Below, one piece after another: positions 52,530-60,985 of a stretch of 64,000 nt of DNA; the stretch's first letter is position 1, and the number at the start of each line of letters is the position of its first letter. This DNA is from Streptomyces griseomycini. GTDB lineage: Bacteria > Actinomycetota > Actinomycetes > Streptomycetales > Streptomycetaceae. The stretch spans positions 186,001 through 250,000 of the forward strand of contig NZ_JACHJI010000010.1 in the NCBI RefSeq assembly GCF_014203535.1. The letters are read 5' to 3'. The translations under genes and the position numbers were made by a program. The notes beneath the pieces were generated by a model, which made no database searches, was not told the DNA's origin, and saw nothing but the letters and a program-made list of their open reading frames with translations.

Positions 52530-52742
52530 GGTGTGCGCTTTCGATCGAGGGGGCCGGACGGCCGGGGCGTGCTTCTGACGGTGGGCCTCGGCAGCGGTTC
52601 CCCCGATGAGGGCGGCGGCACGTGCGGCCGGGCGCACCCGGAGGCCGGCGGGGTGAGCGGGTCCGCTCCGGCGGCCCGTGGTCCGGGCGGACCGGGCCGC
52701 GGGCCGGACCGGGGCGCGGCGGGAGGGCACCGGCCGGTCCGG

Positions 52743-53447
52743 TCACGCCGGCTCCGCCGCGTCGACGGGCAGCCGCGACAGACGCCACTCGAGCATGCCG
52801 TCGTTCAGCCGGATCGCGCGGCGACCGCGGGCGGTCAGCAGCCGCACCGCGTCATGGGCCAGGACGCAGTACTCGCCGCGGCAGTACACGACGATCTCGG
52901 TGTCCCCGGGCAGCTCGTCGATCCGGTCGGCCAGTTCGTCGACCGGCAGGGAGAGCGCGCCGGGGATGTGACCGGCGAGGTACTCCTCCACCGGCCGCAC
53001 GTCGAGCACGACGACGTCACCGGCCGCGATCCGGGCCCGCAGTTCCTCGCGGGTGACTTCCGCCCCGCCGTCCTCGCCGAGGTGGGCGTCGCGGGCGGCG
53101 AGGACGGCGGGGCGGTGGTTCTCGGCGACCTTGCGCAGCAGCGCGAACAGCTCGGCGACGTCGTCCCCGGCGAGCCGGTAGTGGATGCGCACGCCCTCGC
53201 GGCGCGTGGCGACGAATCCGGCCCGCTTGAGGGTCTGCAGGTGTGCCGACGCGGTCGTCAGGTTCAGCCCGGCCGCCTTGGCCAGGGCGTCGACGGTCCG
53301 CTCGCCCTGGGCGAGCAGGTCCAGCAGATCGAGGCGCTTCCCGCTGGCCAGCGCCTTGCCGCTGGCCGCGAACGCGTCGTACAGCCGAGCCCTCGAATGC
53401 GGGGTCCCGTTCTCCGCCACGGCTTCCTCCATAAATCCATGGAACAT
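52743..53447 (-). CDS. ArsR-family regulator fused to a rhodanese domain
   Basis: The 234-residue protein has an N-terminal ArsR/SmtB winged helix (GKRLDLLDLLAQGERTVDAL, then NLTTASAHLQTLKRAGFVA). A C-terminal rhodanese domain carries active-site Cys residues in VVYCRGEYCVLAHDA. Such fusions sense reactive sulfur or persulfides and regulate neighbouring genes. Several starts are possible; the ATG at 53447 gives full length, while a GTG just after a GGAGGA sequence could also be used. It is divergent from the Ppx/GppA-type gene and next to the MFS gene, its likely target. Confidence 0.85.
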   Translation of the reverse strand: MFHGFMEEAVAENGTPHSRARLYDAFAASGKALASGKRLDLLDLLAQGERTVDALAKAAGLNLTTASAHLQTLKRAGFVATRREGVRIHYRLAGDDVAELFALLRKVAENHRPAVLAARDAHLGEDGGAEVTREELRARIAAGDVVVLDVRPVEEYLAGHIPGALSLPVDELADRIDELPGDTEIVVYCRGEYCVLAHDAVRLLTARGRRAIRLNDGMLEWRLSRLPVDAAEPA

Positions 53448-53620
53448 GGTGGACGAGGCGGGCCGCCATGACCGCGCGCCCGCCGCGGAAGGGTGGCGCG
53501 CCCGGCTTCCGCACGGGAAGGATCAACGGGACGTCACCGTCCGGTCACACATGGGACATGTATCCGCCGTCCGCCGCTCCCCGTCCGTTGGTCCGCGCGG
53601 TAAGTGGGTACCCACGGGCC

Positions 53621-54649
53621 ATGCGAACCAGCGTGGTGGATGTCGGATCGAAGACCGTCAGACTCGTCGTGGCGGACGCGGAGGGCGGGGTGCCGCTGCC
53701 GGTGCACACGGCCAAGTGGCCGATCCGGCTGTCCGAGCAGGTCACGCCGGGGGCCCCGGTGCCGGAGCAGGCCGTGGAGCGGCTGGTGGACGCCGTGGCG
53801 GCGGCGAACCGCACCGCCGCGCGGTGGGGCGCGTCCGGTCCCCTGGCGTTCGCGACGGCCGTGGTGCGCGGCGCACCGAACCGGCAGGAGGTGCTGCGCA
53901 CGGTCCGGGCCCGGACCGGCGTCGAGCTGTGCACCCTGCCGGGCGAGGTCGAGGCCGAGCTCACCTTCCTCGGGGCGCGCCGCTGGATGGGCTGGCGCTC
54001 CGGGCCGCTCGCGCTGCTGGACATCGGCGGGGGTTCGCTGGAGGTCGCCTTCGGACGCGGCCGGCTGCCCGACTTCGTGGCCTCGCTGCCGCTGGGCGCG
54101 GGCCGGCTGACCCACGAGTACTTCGAGGACCGGGACCCGCCCTCCCCGGAGCAGGTGCGGGCGCTGCGCCGCAGGATCCGCCACCAGCTGCGGGACGCGG
54201 CGGCGCGGATCCGCTGGGAGGGGCCGCGCACGGCGGTCGCCACCTCCCGCACCTTCCAGCAGCTGGGGCGGCTGTGCGGGGCCGCGCCCGGGCGGCACGG
54301 GCCCTTCGTGGAGCGGGAGTTGTCCTGTGCCGACCTGCGGGGGGCGATCGACCGGCTGGCCGCGCTGCCCGCCGCCGAACGCGCCCGGCTGCCCGGCATC
54401 TCCGCCCCGCGCGCCGCGCAGAGCCTGGCCGGCGCGGTCGTGGCGCACACGGCGATGAAGCTGACCGGGCTCCGGGCGGTGACCATCTGCCCCTGGGCGC
54501 TGCGCGAGGGGGTGCTGCTGCGCCACATCGAGGACGGCCCGTCCTGGTGGGCGGAGATCACCCGCCTCAACGAGAAGGAGACCGCCCCCGCCGAGCCCGT
54601 ACCGCTGCACGTCGCCGGCGCGCGGCCGGAGTCGGCCGTGAACGCGTGA
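53621..54649 (+). CDS. Ppx/GppA family phosphatase
   Basis: The 342-residue protein belongs to the ASKHA-fold exopolyphosphatase/guanosine-pentaphosphatase family. Phosphate-binding loops are VVDVGSKTVRLVVAD at the N-terminus and LLDIGGGSLEVAFG in the middle, with LPLGAGRLTHEYF between them. The C-terminus is low-complexity. It would cleave polyphosphate or pppGpp, affecting the stringent response. It is a single-domain short form of the family. It precedes a small hydrophilic protein gene. Confidence 0.85.
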   Translation: MRTSVVDVGSKTVRLVVADAEGGVPLPVHTAKWPIRLSEQVTPGAPVPEQAVERLVDAVAAANRTAARWGASGPLAFATAVVRGAPNRQEVLRTVRARTGVELCTLPGEVEAELTFLGARRWMGWRSGPLALLDIGGGSLEVAFGRGRLPDFVASLPLGAGRLTHEYFEDRDPPSPEQVRALRRRIRHQLRDAAARIRWEGPRTAVATSRTFQQLGRLCGAAPGRHGPFVERELSCADLRGAIDRLAALPAAERARLPGISAPRAAQSLAGAVVAHTAMKLTGLRAVTICPWALREGVLLRHIEDGPSWWAEITRLNEKETAPAEPVPLHVAGARPESAVNA

Positions 54650-54726
54650 CGGGAGCCGGCCGTGGACGCACGGCGGGCGGACCGACCGGTACCGACGGGA
54701 CCGGTTACCGACGAAGGGAGACACCC

Positions 54727-54906
54727 GTGTCCGAGCACGACGACCGCAAGGAGCCCCGCACGGCCGTCGAGGAGGTGCTGCGCGAGGTGGAGGAGGCCGA
54801 GCGCCGCGCCGGGGAGGACCCCGCCGGGCGCCGCCGCCACCGGGGTGAGGCCGGGGAGGCCGTCACGCCCAACACCGAGGCGCAGGAGGAGTCCCGGGGA
54901 GACTGA
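54727..54906 (+). CDS. Small hydrophilic hypothetical protein
   Basis: This is a 59-residue very hydrophilic peptide, dominated by Glu, Arg and Ala, with a single predicted helix (TAVEEVLREVEEAERRAGED). There is no membrane or zinc motif. The GTG at 54727 is well supported by AAGGGAGA 6 bases upstream. I do not recognise it. It is downstream of the Ppx/GppA-type gene and may share its transcript. Confidence 0.55.
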   Translation: MSEHDDRKEPRTAVEEVLREVEEAERRAGEDPAGRRRHRGEAGEAVTPNTEAQEESRGD

Positions 54907-54918
54907 CGGAGGTCCCTG

Positions 54919-55527
54919 CTACTGCGGCGGCGGCCCGAGCGGCCGCGCCGCCAGGGCCCTCGCCACACCCAGCAGGTTGGCGGCCATGGCTCGGCCGGTC
55001 TTCCGCGACCAGTCGTGGCCGCTGCCGCCCTCGAGGAAGCTGGGCCCGGGACCGGGTCCCTGGTTCCAGTAGGTCCACGCCTGGCCGGGGATCGTGTAGC
55101 CGATGTCCTGCAGGGCGCCGGTGATCTCGCCGATCACGTGGTGGGCGCCGTCCTCGTTGCCGGTGACGACGACGCCCGCGACCCGGTTGTAGGCGACCGG
55201 CCGGCCCTCGTCGTCCGTCTCGGAGAGCATGGCGTCCATCCGCTCCAGGACCCGTTTGGCGACCGACGACGGCTGGCCGAGCCAGGTCGGCGAGGCGATC
55301 ACGAGGATCTCGGAGGCGAGGATCTTCGCGTGGACGTCCGGCCAGGCGTCGCCCTCGTGCACGGGCTCGCTGACCACGCCCGGGGCGATGTCCAGGTCCA
55401 CCGCGCGGACGACGTCGACCTCCACGCCCTCCTCCTCCAGTTGCTCGGTGACGGTGCGGAAGAGCGCCTCGGTGTTGGAGGTCTCCGGCGACTTCTTCAG
55501 GGTGCAGTTGATCACGAGTGCCTTCAT
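54919..55527 (-). CDS. Flavodoxin-like NAD(P)H-dependent oxidoreductase
   Basis: The 202-residue protein has a flavodoxin-like fold. ALVINCTLKKSPETSNTEAL is the FMN phosphate loop, ILVIASPTWLGQPSSVAKR a second FMN contact, and VVVTGNEDGAHHVIGEI the third. It belongs to the multimeric NADPH-dependent FMN reductase group and probably reduces quinones or flavins. The ATG at 55527 is chosen, divergent from the diiron protein gene with 66 bases between starts. Confidence 0.84.
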   Translation of the reverse strand: MKALVINCTLKKSPETSNTEALFRTVTEQLEEEGVEVDVVRAVDLDIAPGVVSEPVHEGDAWPDVHAKILASEILVIASPTWLGQPSSVAKRVLERMDAMLSETDDEGRPVAYNRVAGVVVTGNEDGAHHVIGEITGALQDIGYTIPGQAWTYWNQGPGPGPSFLEGGSGHDWSRKTGRAMAANLLGVARALAARPLGPPPQ

Positions 55528-55593
55528 ACCGGCACAAAGTACCCCGGAGCGGGCAGGCGGGGTGCCCCGGCGCGGCCCGGGTACCCGGAGCAC

Positions 55594-56607
55594 ATGGAAC
55601 ACCTGAGCGAAGAACCCCGGCTGCCCGCACCGCGCGGCCCCCTCAGCGCCGCCGTCGAGGACTACCTCCGGGGCACCGGCCCGCTGCCCGCGCCCGGGCA
55701 GGCGGCCGCCGCCCCCGTGTACGGCGACGATCTCCAGCTCGCCCTCTACCTGTGCTACGAACTGCACTACCGCGGCTTCGCCGGCGTGGCGCCCGACCTC
55801 GAATGGGATCCGGAGCTGCTGCGGACCCGCGTCGCCCTGGAGGACCGCTTCCTCGCCGCCCTGCGCGCGGACGCCCCCCGGCACGACGGCGTCGACGACG
55901 CGCTCGCCGGGATCCTGGTGGAGCCGGTGGACGGCACCGGCGTCAGCCACTTCCTGCGGGACGAGGGCGAACTGTGGCACGTGCGCGAGTACGCCGCACA
56001 GCGGTCGCTGTACCACCTCAAGGAGGCCGACCCGCACGCCTGGGTCCTGCCCCGACTGCGGGGACGCGCCAAGGCGGCGATGGCGGCGGTGGAGTTCGAC
56101 GAGTACGGCGGCGGCCGTCCCGACCGGGTGCACGCCCGCCTGTTCGCCGACCTGATGGCGGACCTGGGCCTGGACCCGGCGTACGGCCGCTACCTGGACG
56201 CCGCGTGCGCCGAGCTCCTGGTCACGGTGAACCTCATGTCGCTGTTCGGGCTGCGCCGCTCCCTCAGGGGCGCCCTGGTGGGCCACTTCGCGACGGTCGA
56301 GATCACCTCCTCACCGGGTTCCCGGCGGCTCGCCGAGGCGATGCGCCGCACGGGCGCGGGCCCCGCCGCCGAGCACTTCTACGACGAGCACGTGGAGGCG
56401 GACGCGGTGCACGAGCAGGTGGTCCGCCACGACGTCATCGGCGGCCTGCTCCAGGACGAGCCGCATCTCGCCCCGGACGTCGCCTTCGGTGTCGACGCCA
56501 CGGTGTTCGTGGAGGACCGGCTCGGCGACCGGCTGCTCGCCGACTGGCGCGCGGGTCGCTCGTCACTCCGCACCCCCCTGGATCAGGAGCTCGCTCATGT
56601 CTCCTGA
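55594..56607 (+). CDS. Haem-oxygenase-like diiron protein (iron-containing redox enzyme family)
   Basis: The 337-residue all-helical protein matches the haem-oxygenase-like superfamily of iron-binding oxygenases. Possible metal ligands lie in helices ELWHVREYAAQRSLYHLKEA, AAVEFDEYGGG and EHFYDEHVEADAVHEQVV, giving Glu and His residues in the usual order. The physiological substrate is unknown. The gene overlaps the next one by 11 bases, and the set of three (this protein, a HemK-like methyltransferase and a CDGSH protein) forms a tight operon. The three probably act in one pathway. Confidence 0.8.
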   Translation: MEHLSEEPRLPAPRGPLSAAVEDYLRGTGPLPAPGQAAAAPVYGDDLQLALYLCYELHYRGFAGVAPDLEWDPELLRTRVALEDRFLAALRADAPRHDGVDDALAGILVEPVDGTGVSHFLRDEGELWHVREYAAQRSLYHLKEADPHAWVLPRLRGRAKAAMAAVEFDEYGGGRPDRVHARLFADLMADLGLDPAYGRYLDAACAELLVTVNLMSLFGLRRSLRGALVGHFATVEITSSPGSRRLAEAMRRTGAGPAAEHFYDEHVEADAVHEQVVRHDVIGGLLQDEPHLAPDVAFGVDATVFVEDRLGDRLLADWRAGRSSLRTPLDQELAHVS

Positions 56608-57283
56608 ACACGGGGGTACCCGGGCGTCTGTGAATCCACTGGCACCTCCGGGCGTGTACGCCCCTCAGGAGGACACCGAACTACTGGCCGGCGCCCTGTC
56701 CGACGAACCGGTCCCGCCGGGCGCGGACGTTCTCGACGTGGGGACCGGATCCGGCGCCCTGGCACTGGAGGCCGCCCGGCGCGGCATGCGCGTGACCGCG
56801 GTCGACGTCTCGTGGCGGGCGGTGTGCGCCACGCGGCTGAACGCGCTGGTTGCGGGGGTTCCGGTGCGGGTGCGGCGCGGGAACCTGTTCGATCCGGTGC
56901 GAGACCGGTCGTTCGATCTGATCCTCGCCAATCCCCCGTACGTTCCGGCGCCCGGTGACGGGAGGCCGCCGCGCGGTGCGGCCCGGGCCTGGGACGCGGG
57001 TGCCGACGGGCGGCTCGTGCTGGACCGGATCTGCCGGGAGGCTCCGGCGCTGCTGCGGCCCGGCGGTGTGCTGCTGCTGGTGCAGTCCGCGCTCAGCGGT
57101 CCCGAGCTGACGCTCGGCCACCTGCGGGAGGCGGGACTGAAGGCCGCGGTGACGCGGCGCCGGCACATCGCGTTCGGTCCGGTGCTGCGGGCCCGGGAGC
57201 GCTGGTTGCGGGAGCGGGGGCTGCTGCCGCCGACCGGAGACAAGGAAGAGCTGGTGGTGGTCCGTGCCGAACTCCCCGTCTGA
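56597..57283 (+). CDS. HemK-like class I SAM-dependent methyltransferase
   Basis: The 228-residue enzyme has VLDVGTGSGALALEAARRG as motif I and FDLILANPPYVPAPGD as motif IV, the NPPY sequence of HemK/N6-type methyltransferases. The C-terminal YTH-like tail is absent. NPPY enzymes methylate Gln, Asn or adenine nitrogen; the target here is unknown. It overlaps the preceding diiron gene and the following CDGSH gene, so the three are co-translated. The ATG at 56597 is supported by GGAG upstream. Confidence 0.83.
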   Translation: MSPEHGGTRASVNPLAPPGVYAPQEDTELLAGALSDEPVPPGADVLDVGTGSGALALEAARRGMRVTAVDVSWRAVCATRLNALVAGVPVRVRRGNLFDPVRDRSFDLILANPPYVPAPGDGRPPRGAARAWDAGADGRLVLDRICREAPALLRPGGVLLLVQSALSGPELTLGHLREAGLKAAVTRRRHIAFGPVLRARERWLRERGLLPPTGDKEELVVVRAELPV

Positions 57284-57479
57284 CACGCCGCGTCGCGTCA
57301 CCGTCCGGCGCAAGGGCCCGCTGCTGGTCGAGGGGCCGGTGGAGGTGGAGCTGGAGGACGGCACGGTCGTGTCCTCCGACCGCTTCCGCGTGGCGCTGTG
57401 CACCTGTCGCCGCAGTCGGCGCTACCCCTGGTGCGACACCAGCCACCGGGACCGCGCCCGGGAGTCCGGGGAGTCCTGA
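57264..57479 (+). CDS. CDGSH iron-sulfur domain protein
   Basis: The 71-residue protein has a [2Fe-2S] CDGSH-type site. CTCRRSRRYPWCDTSH gives the CxC, the third Cys and the terminal His ligand, with a slightly changed CDTSH in place of CDGSH. It starts at a GTG overlapping the methyltransferase stop by 20 bases, so translation is coupled. Small CDGSH proteins carry clusters or electrons. It completes the three-gene unit and may supply electrons to the diiron protein. Confidence 0.85.
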   Translation: MPNSPSDTPRRVTVRRKGPLLVEGPVEVELEDGTVVSSDRFRVALCTCRRSRRYPWCDTSHRDRARESGES

Positions 57480-57497
57480 GGCCGTGGAACCCCGGAG

Positions 57498-57530
57498 GGC
57501 CGGCGGGCGGCCCCACTCCGCCCGCCGGCC
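57498..57530. terminator. Strong 13-base-pair terminator hairpin
   Basis: GGCCGGCGGGCGG (57498-57510) pairs perfectly with CCGCCCGCCGGCC (57518-57530) around a 7-base loop. It lies just after the CDGSH stop and before the convergent inhibitor gene. Confidence 0.82.
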
Positions 57531-57621
57531 TCCTTGCGCGGGATCGCACGCTCCGCGAGGGGGCTCGCACTCCCCAGTCCACGAGCCGCCGCGCGGTCAC
57601 GGGAACCGTGCGATCCCGGTC

Positions 57622-58056
57622 TCAGAACGCGAAGACGCTCGAACTGTGAGCGTTCATCACGCACGCGTTGGGGAAGGTCCGCTCGTAGGAGACGCGCTGT
57701 CCCTGCCACACCCCGTCCACGGTGACGACCACCGGGTCGTACTCCTTGGTGCAGAAGACGCCCTCCCGCATCGTCAGGGCGTCGAGGTCACCGCTGACGC
57801 CGTTCAGCTCCGCGCAGGCCGACGCGGCGGCCGGGTGGGTGCCCGAGGGGCCGGGGGCGCAGTTCAGGGTGGCCGCGCGTTCCGGCGTGACGGTGGCCGC
57901 GCTCTCGCCGTGGCCCAGGGTGAGCACCAGGGCCGACGGGGCGTAGAGCGCGGAGGGGGCACTTCCCGGGGCGGCCGACGCGACCCCTGCCAGGGGTGCG
58001 CAGACGGCGGCGGCCGTGAGGCCGAGGGTGGTGGCCCAGCGCGCGGTGTTCCGCAT
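57622..58056 (-). CDS. SSI-family secreted serine protease inhibitor
   Basis: The 144-residue exported inhibitor has a signal peptide to about residue 29 and then the SSI fold. Four cysteines (about residues 66, 81, 102 and 133) make two disulfides. The reactive loop reads MREGVFCTKEYDPVV, with Lys104 in the usual P1 position, so trypsin- or plasmin-like targets are expected; Streptomyces SSI itself has Met there. The C-terminus MNAHSSSVFAF is diagnostic. The ATG at 58056 is selected because GAAGGA lies 8 bases upstream and overlaps the alternative ATG at 58065. Confidence 0.92.
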   Translation of the reverse strand: MRNTARWATTLGLTAAAVCAPLAGVASAAPGSAPSALYAPSALVLTLGHGESAATVTPERAATLNCAPGPSGTHPAAASACAELNGVSGDLDALTMREGVFCTKEYDPVVVTVDGVWQGQRVSYERTFPNACVMNAHSSSVFAF

Positions 58057-58380
58057 TGTGTGCATCCTTCCGCTCGTGTCGAGGAGTCGCCGGCCCGTGC
58101 TCGGTCGGTGCCGAACCGGCGAGCGGGAGTCTGCCGAGTCCGCGACGGAAACTCATCTCGACCGTGCGGATTTCAGTAACATTGCGTGTTGAATCAGTGG
58201 CGGGAAGTCACGGAAGGCGCGGACGTCCCCCCTGTAACCGCACGGCCGCCGAGCGTGCGAAGTGGCCAGATGGCCGAAAATCCGCTGCTCCTTAAACGGC
58301 CTGAAACATTCCGATTCTGCCGTCGGCAGACAGTTCCACGCCCTCTTGTGTTCATGGAATGCGTGAGTAATGGTCATTAC
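58057..58380. promoter_or_regulatory. AT-richer intergenic region of about 320 bases between divergent genes
   Basis: The stretch contains several relatively AT-rich patches (for example TTCAGTAACATTGCGTG near 58170) and should hold the promoters of both the SSI gene and the hypothetical gene to its right. No hairpin or clear operator could be assigned, and there is no convincing gene. Confidence 0.4.
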
Positions 58381-58938
58381 ATGATTACCGGCGAGCAGCG
58401 AGAACGACTGCGGGGCTGGTTCGCGGGCCGGCTCCCCGACGATCTCTTCGAGGAGCTGACCGAGGTCACGGTCGACCGCGAGGAGATCACGGTGATCGGC
58501 CGCATTCCCGGGCCCCGGCCGGCCGGGGACGCCTCGCACGCCGAACGGGAGGCGGCGGTCGAGGGGCGGATCCAGGAGTTCCGGGAACGCACCCGGGAGG
58601 CCCGGATGTCGGTCGCCCGGGACGCCGAGCACCGCTTCGGCCGGAAGGTCTCCTGGGGCGTGGAGTGCGACGGCCGCCGCGCCCTGTTCACCCATGTGGC
58701 CGCGCCCGTCATGACCCGGCTGCGCCAGCCGGAGCGCCAGGTGCTCGACACCCTCATCGCGGGCGGGGTGGCCCGCAGCCGCAGCGAGGCGCTGGCCTGG
58801 TGCGTCCGCCTGGTCCAGCGGCACACCGACGACTGGCTCACCGAACTGCGCGAATCGCTCGAACACGTCCGGCGGGTCCGGGCCCAGGGCCCGGACGCCG
58901 GACCGGAGGAGGGGGCGCCCGCCGCCGACGAGAAGTGA
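58381..58938 (+). CDS. Conserved hypothetical protein
   Basis: The 185-residue protein is soluble. Its N-terminal part is an alpha/beta segment (RLRGWFAGRLPDDLFEELTE, then VTVDREEITVIGRIP). The middle has a KVSWGVECDGRRALFTHV strand pair, and the C-terminal half is helical (RSRSEALAWCVRLVQRHTDD). The last resembles a ribbon-helix-helix-like or small helical domain, but I cannot assign it. An in-frame ATG at 58354 is an alternative start; neither has a strong Shine-Dalgarno. Confidence 0.6.
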   Translation: MITGEQRERLRGWFAGRLPDDLFEELTEVTVDREEITVIGRIPGPRPAGDASHAEREAAVEGRIQEFRERTREARMSVARDAEHRFGRKVSWGVECDGRRALFTHVAAPVMTRLRQPERQVLDTLIAGGVARSRSEALAWCVRLVQRHTDDWLTELRESLEHVRRVRAQGPDAGPEEGAPAADEK

Positions 58939-58974
58939 ACGGCGTTGTCCGTGGCGCGCGTTACCGTGCCTGGC

Positions 58975-59670
58975 ATGACTGATTTCGTGATGGTGGCCGG
59001 CGCCTGGCTCGGGGCGTGGGCGTGGGACGAGGTGGCGGCCGAACTGCGCGCGGCCGGGCACGGGGCGCATCCGCTGACGCTGTCCGGGCTCGCGGAGAAG
59101 CGGGGCCTGCCGGCGGGGCAGCAGACCCATGTCCAGGACGTCGTGGACGAGGTGGAGCGGCTCGGTGCGCGCGACGTCGTCCTCGTCGGGCACAGCTACT
59201 CCGGCATACCGGTCGGCCAGGCCGCCGAGCGGATCGGCGGCCGGCTGAAGCGCGTGGTGTTCGTCGACTCCAACGTCCCGGCGGACGGGGAGTCGTTCCT
59301 GTCGGGCTGGCCCAGCGACCATGTACGGCGCGCGATCGCCGAGCACGACGGCGTCCTGCCGCCCCTGGGTGCGGACGGTTACGCCGGTCAGGACCTGACG
59401 GACGACCAGGTCGCCCGCATCGTCGGCGGATCGACACCGCACCCGGGCGCCGCGCTCACCGAACCGGCCGTCCTGAAGCGGTCCCTCGGCGAGCTGCCGG
59501 CGACGTACGTCAAGTGCCTGCTGAACGGCGACGAGCCCATGCCCGCCGTGGCGGAGCTGCTGAAGGGCGGGAACTGGGAACTGGTGACGATGGACACCGG
59601 CCACTGGCCGATGTTCTCCCGGCCGCGCGAACTGGCCCGGATCCTGCACGAGGCGGCCGCCGGCCGCTGA
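58975..59670 (+). CDS. Alpha/beta hydrolase
   Basis: The 231-residue hydrolase has a canonical nucleophile elbow, VLVGHSYSGIPVGQ (GHSYS, Ser nucleophile), and an oxyanion region at VAGAWLGAWAWDEV. The C-terminal catalytic His lies in MDTGHWPMFSRP. It resembles the EstC/salicylate-esterase-like group. The substrate is unknown. The ATG at 58975 is chosen over the in-frame GTG at 58945. It precedes the alpha-hydroxy-acid oxidase by about 90 bases. Confidence 0.85.
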   Translation: MTDFVMVAGAWLGAWAWDEVAAELRAAGHGAHPLTLSGLAEKRGLPAGQQTHVQDVVDEVERLGARDVVLVGHSYSGIPVGQAAERIGGRLKRVVFVDSNVPADGESFLSGWPSDHVRRAIAEHDGVLPPLGADGYAGQDLTDDQVARIVGGSTPHPGAALTEPAVLKRSLGELPATYVKCLLNGDEPMPAVAELLKGGNWELVTMDTGHWPMFSRPRELARILHEAAAGR

Positions 59671-59758
59671 CCTCCCGGTCGCCCGGCGCTGGACGTCCCG
59701 GCGCTTACTCGCCAGTATGCGTCGGGACGGCGCGGCCCGGCGAGGAGAGGCGGAACGG

Positions 59759-60928
59759 ATGGCGAAGCACTGGGCGGACTTCCAGTACGAGATCTACCTG
59801 AACGGGATGACGGGTGCCGTGCCCCGGCTGCCCACGGACCTGACCCGGCTGGAGGAGCTGACCGAGCAGCGGCTCGGGCCGGGCCCGGTCGGCTACGTGG
59901 CGGGCAGCGCGGGCGACGGCAGCACCGCCCGCGCCAACCGGACCGCGCTCGACCGCCACCGGATCGTGCCGCGCATGCTGCGGGACGTGCACGCACGCGA
60001 TCTGTCGGTGGAGGTGCTGGGCCGCGCGCTGCCGGCACCGCTGGCGCTGGCACCGGTCGGAGTGCTGTCGATCATGCACCCGGACGCCGAGTCCGCCGCC
60101 GCCCGGGCCGCCGCCGCGCAGGGCGTGCCCTTCGTCCTGTCCTCCGCCTCCAGCACGCCCATGGAGCAGGTCGCCGAGGCGATGGGAGACGCGGAGCGCT
60201 GGTTCCAGCTGTACTGGCCGAAGGACCCGGAGGTGGCCCGGAGCTTCCTGGGCCGGGCGAAGGCCGCCGGGTTCACGGTGCTCGTCGTCACCCTGGACAC
60301 CCCCCTGCTGTCCTGGCGACCGCGCGATCTGGACCAGGCGTATCTGCCGTTCCTGCACGGGGTGGGCACCGCCAACTACTTCTCGGACCCGGCCTTCCTG
60401 GCGGGGCTGGCCAAGCCGGTGCACGAGGACCCGAACGCGGCGGTGATGCACTTCGTCGGCATGTTCGCCGACCCCGCCAAGACCTGGCCGGACCTGGCGT
60501 TCCTGCGGGAGAACTGGGACGGCCCGATCGTCCTCAAGGGCGTGCTGCACCCGGACGACGCCCGGCTCGCCGCCGACGCCGGGATGGACGGCGTGGTGGT
60601 GTCCAACCACGGCGGCCGTCAGGTGGCCGGGGCGATCGCGGCGGCGGACGCGCTGCCCCGCGTGGTCCGGGCCGTCGGCGACCGGCTCACCGTGCTGTTC
60701 GACAGCGGCGTACGCACCGGCGACGACGTCTTCAAGGCCCTCGCCCTCGGCGCGCGGGCGGTGCTGCTGGGCCGGCCCTACGTGTACGGGCTGGGCCTCG
60801 ACGGGCAGGCGGGCGTGGAACACGTGATCCGCTGCCTGCTCGCCGAGCTGGACCTCACCCTCGCCCTGTCGGGGCATGCCGCACCGGGCACGGTCGGGCC
60901 CGCCGACCTCGTGGAGGGGACCGCCTGA
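59759..60928 (+). CDS. FMN-dependent alpha-hydroxy-acid oxidase (lactate 2-monooxygenase-like)
   Basis: The 389-residue TIM-barrel flavoprotein belongs to the glycolate/lactate oxidase family. PLALAPVGVLSIMHPDAE and VLSSASSTPMEQVAEA form the FMN-binding N-terminal part. KGVLHPDDARLAADAG carries the FMN-contact Lys, and VVSNHGGRQVAGAIAA the catalytic His. FDSGVRTGDDVFKALALGAR is the FMN phosphate loop. GTANYFSDP and the length suit the lactate 2-monooxygenase branch, but the substrate is unproven. GAGGAG lies before the ATG at 59759. Confidence 0.87.
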   Translation: MAKHWADFQYEIYLNGMTGAVPRLPTDLTRLEELTEQRLGPGPVGYVAGSAGDGSTARANRTALDRHRIVPRMLRDVHARDLSVEVLGRALPAPLALAPVGVLSIMHPDAESAAARAAAAQGVPFVLSSASSTPMEQVAEAMGDAERWFQLYWPKDPEVARSFLGRAKAAGFTVLVVTLDTPLLSWRPRDLDQAYLPFLHGVGTANYFSDPAFLAGLAKPVHEDPNAAVMHFVGMFADPAKTWPDLAFLRENWDGPIVLKGVLHPDDARLAADAGMDGVVVSNHGGRQVAGAIAAADALPRVVRAVGDRLTVLFDSGVRTGDDVFKALALGARAVLLGRPYVYGLGLDGQAGVEHVIRCLLAELDLTLALSGHAAPGTVGPADLVEGTA

Positions 60929-60943
60929 CACGTCGGGCCGGAG

Positions 60944-60979
60944 CGCCGGGGCGGAGCGTTCGCCGCCCCCGCCCCGGCG
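60944..60979. terminator. Terminator hairpin between convergent genes
   Basis: CGCCGGGGCGG (60944-60954) pairs with CCGCCCCGGCG (60969-60979) around a 14-base loop. It lies between the oxidase stop and the convergent ricin-lectin protein gene. Confidence 0.65.
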
Positions 60980-60985
60980 GGCGGT

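Noticed and set aside
50763..53471. A 902-codon plus-strand frame covering 50.8-53.5 kb
   Set aside because: It overlaps the MFS and ArsR-rhodanese genes in antisense, is Gly/Arg-rich and has no domain.
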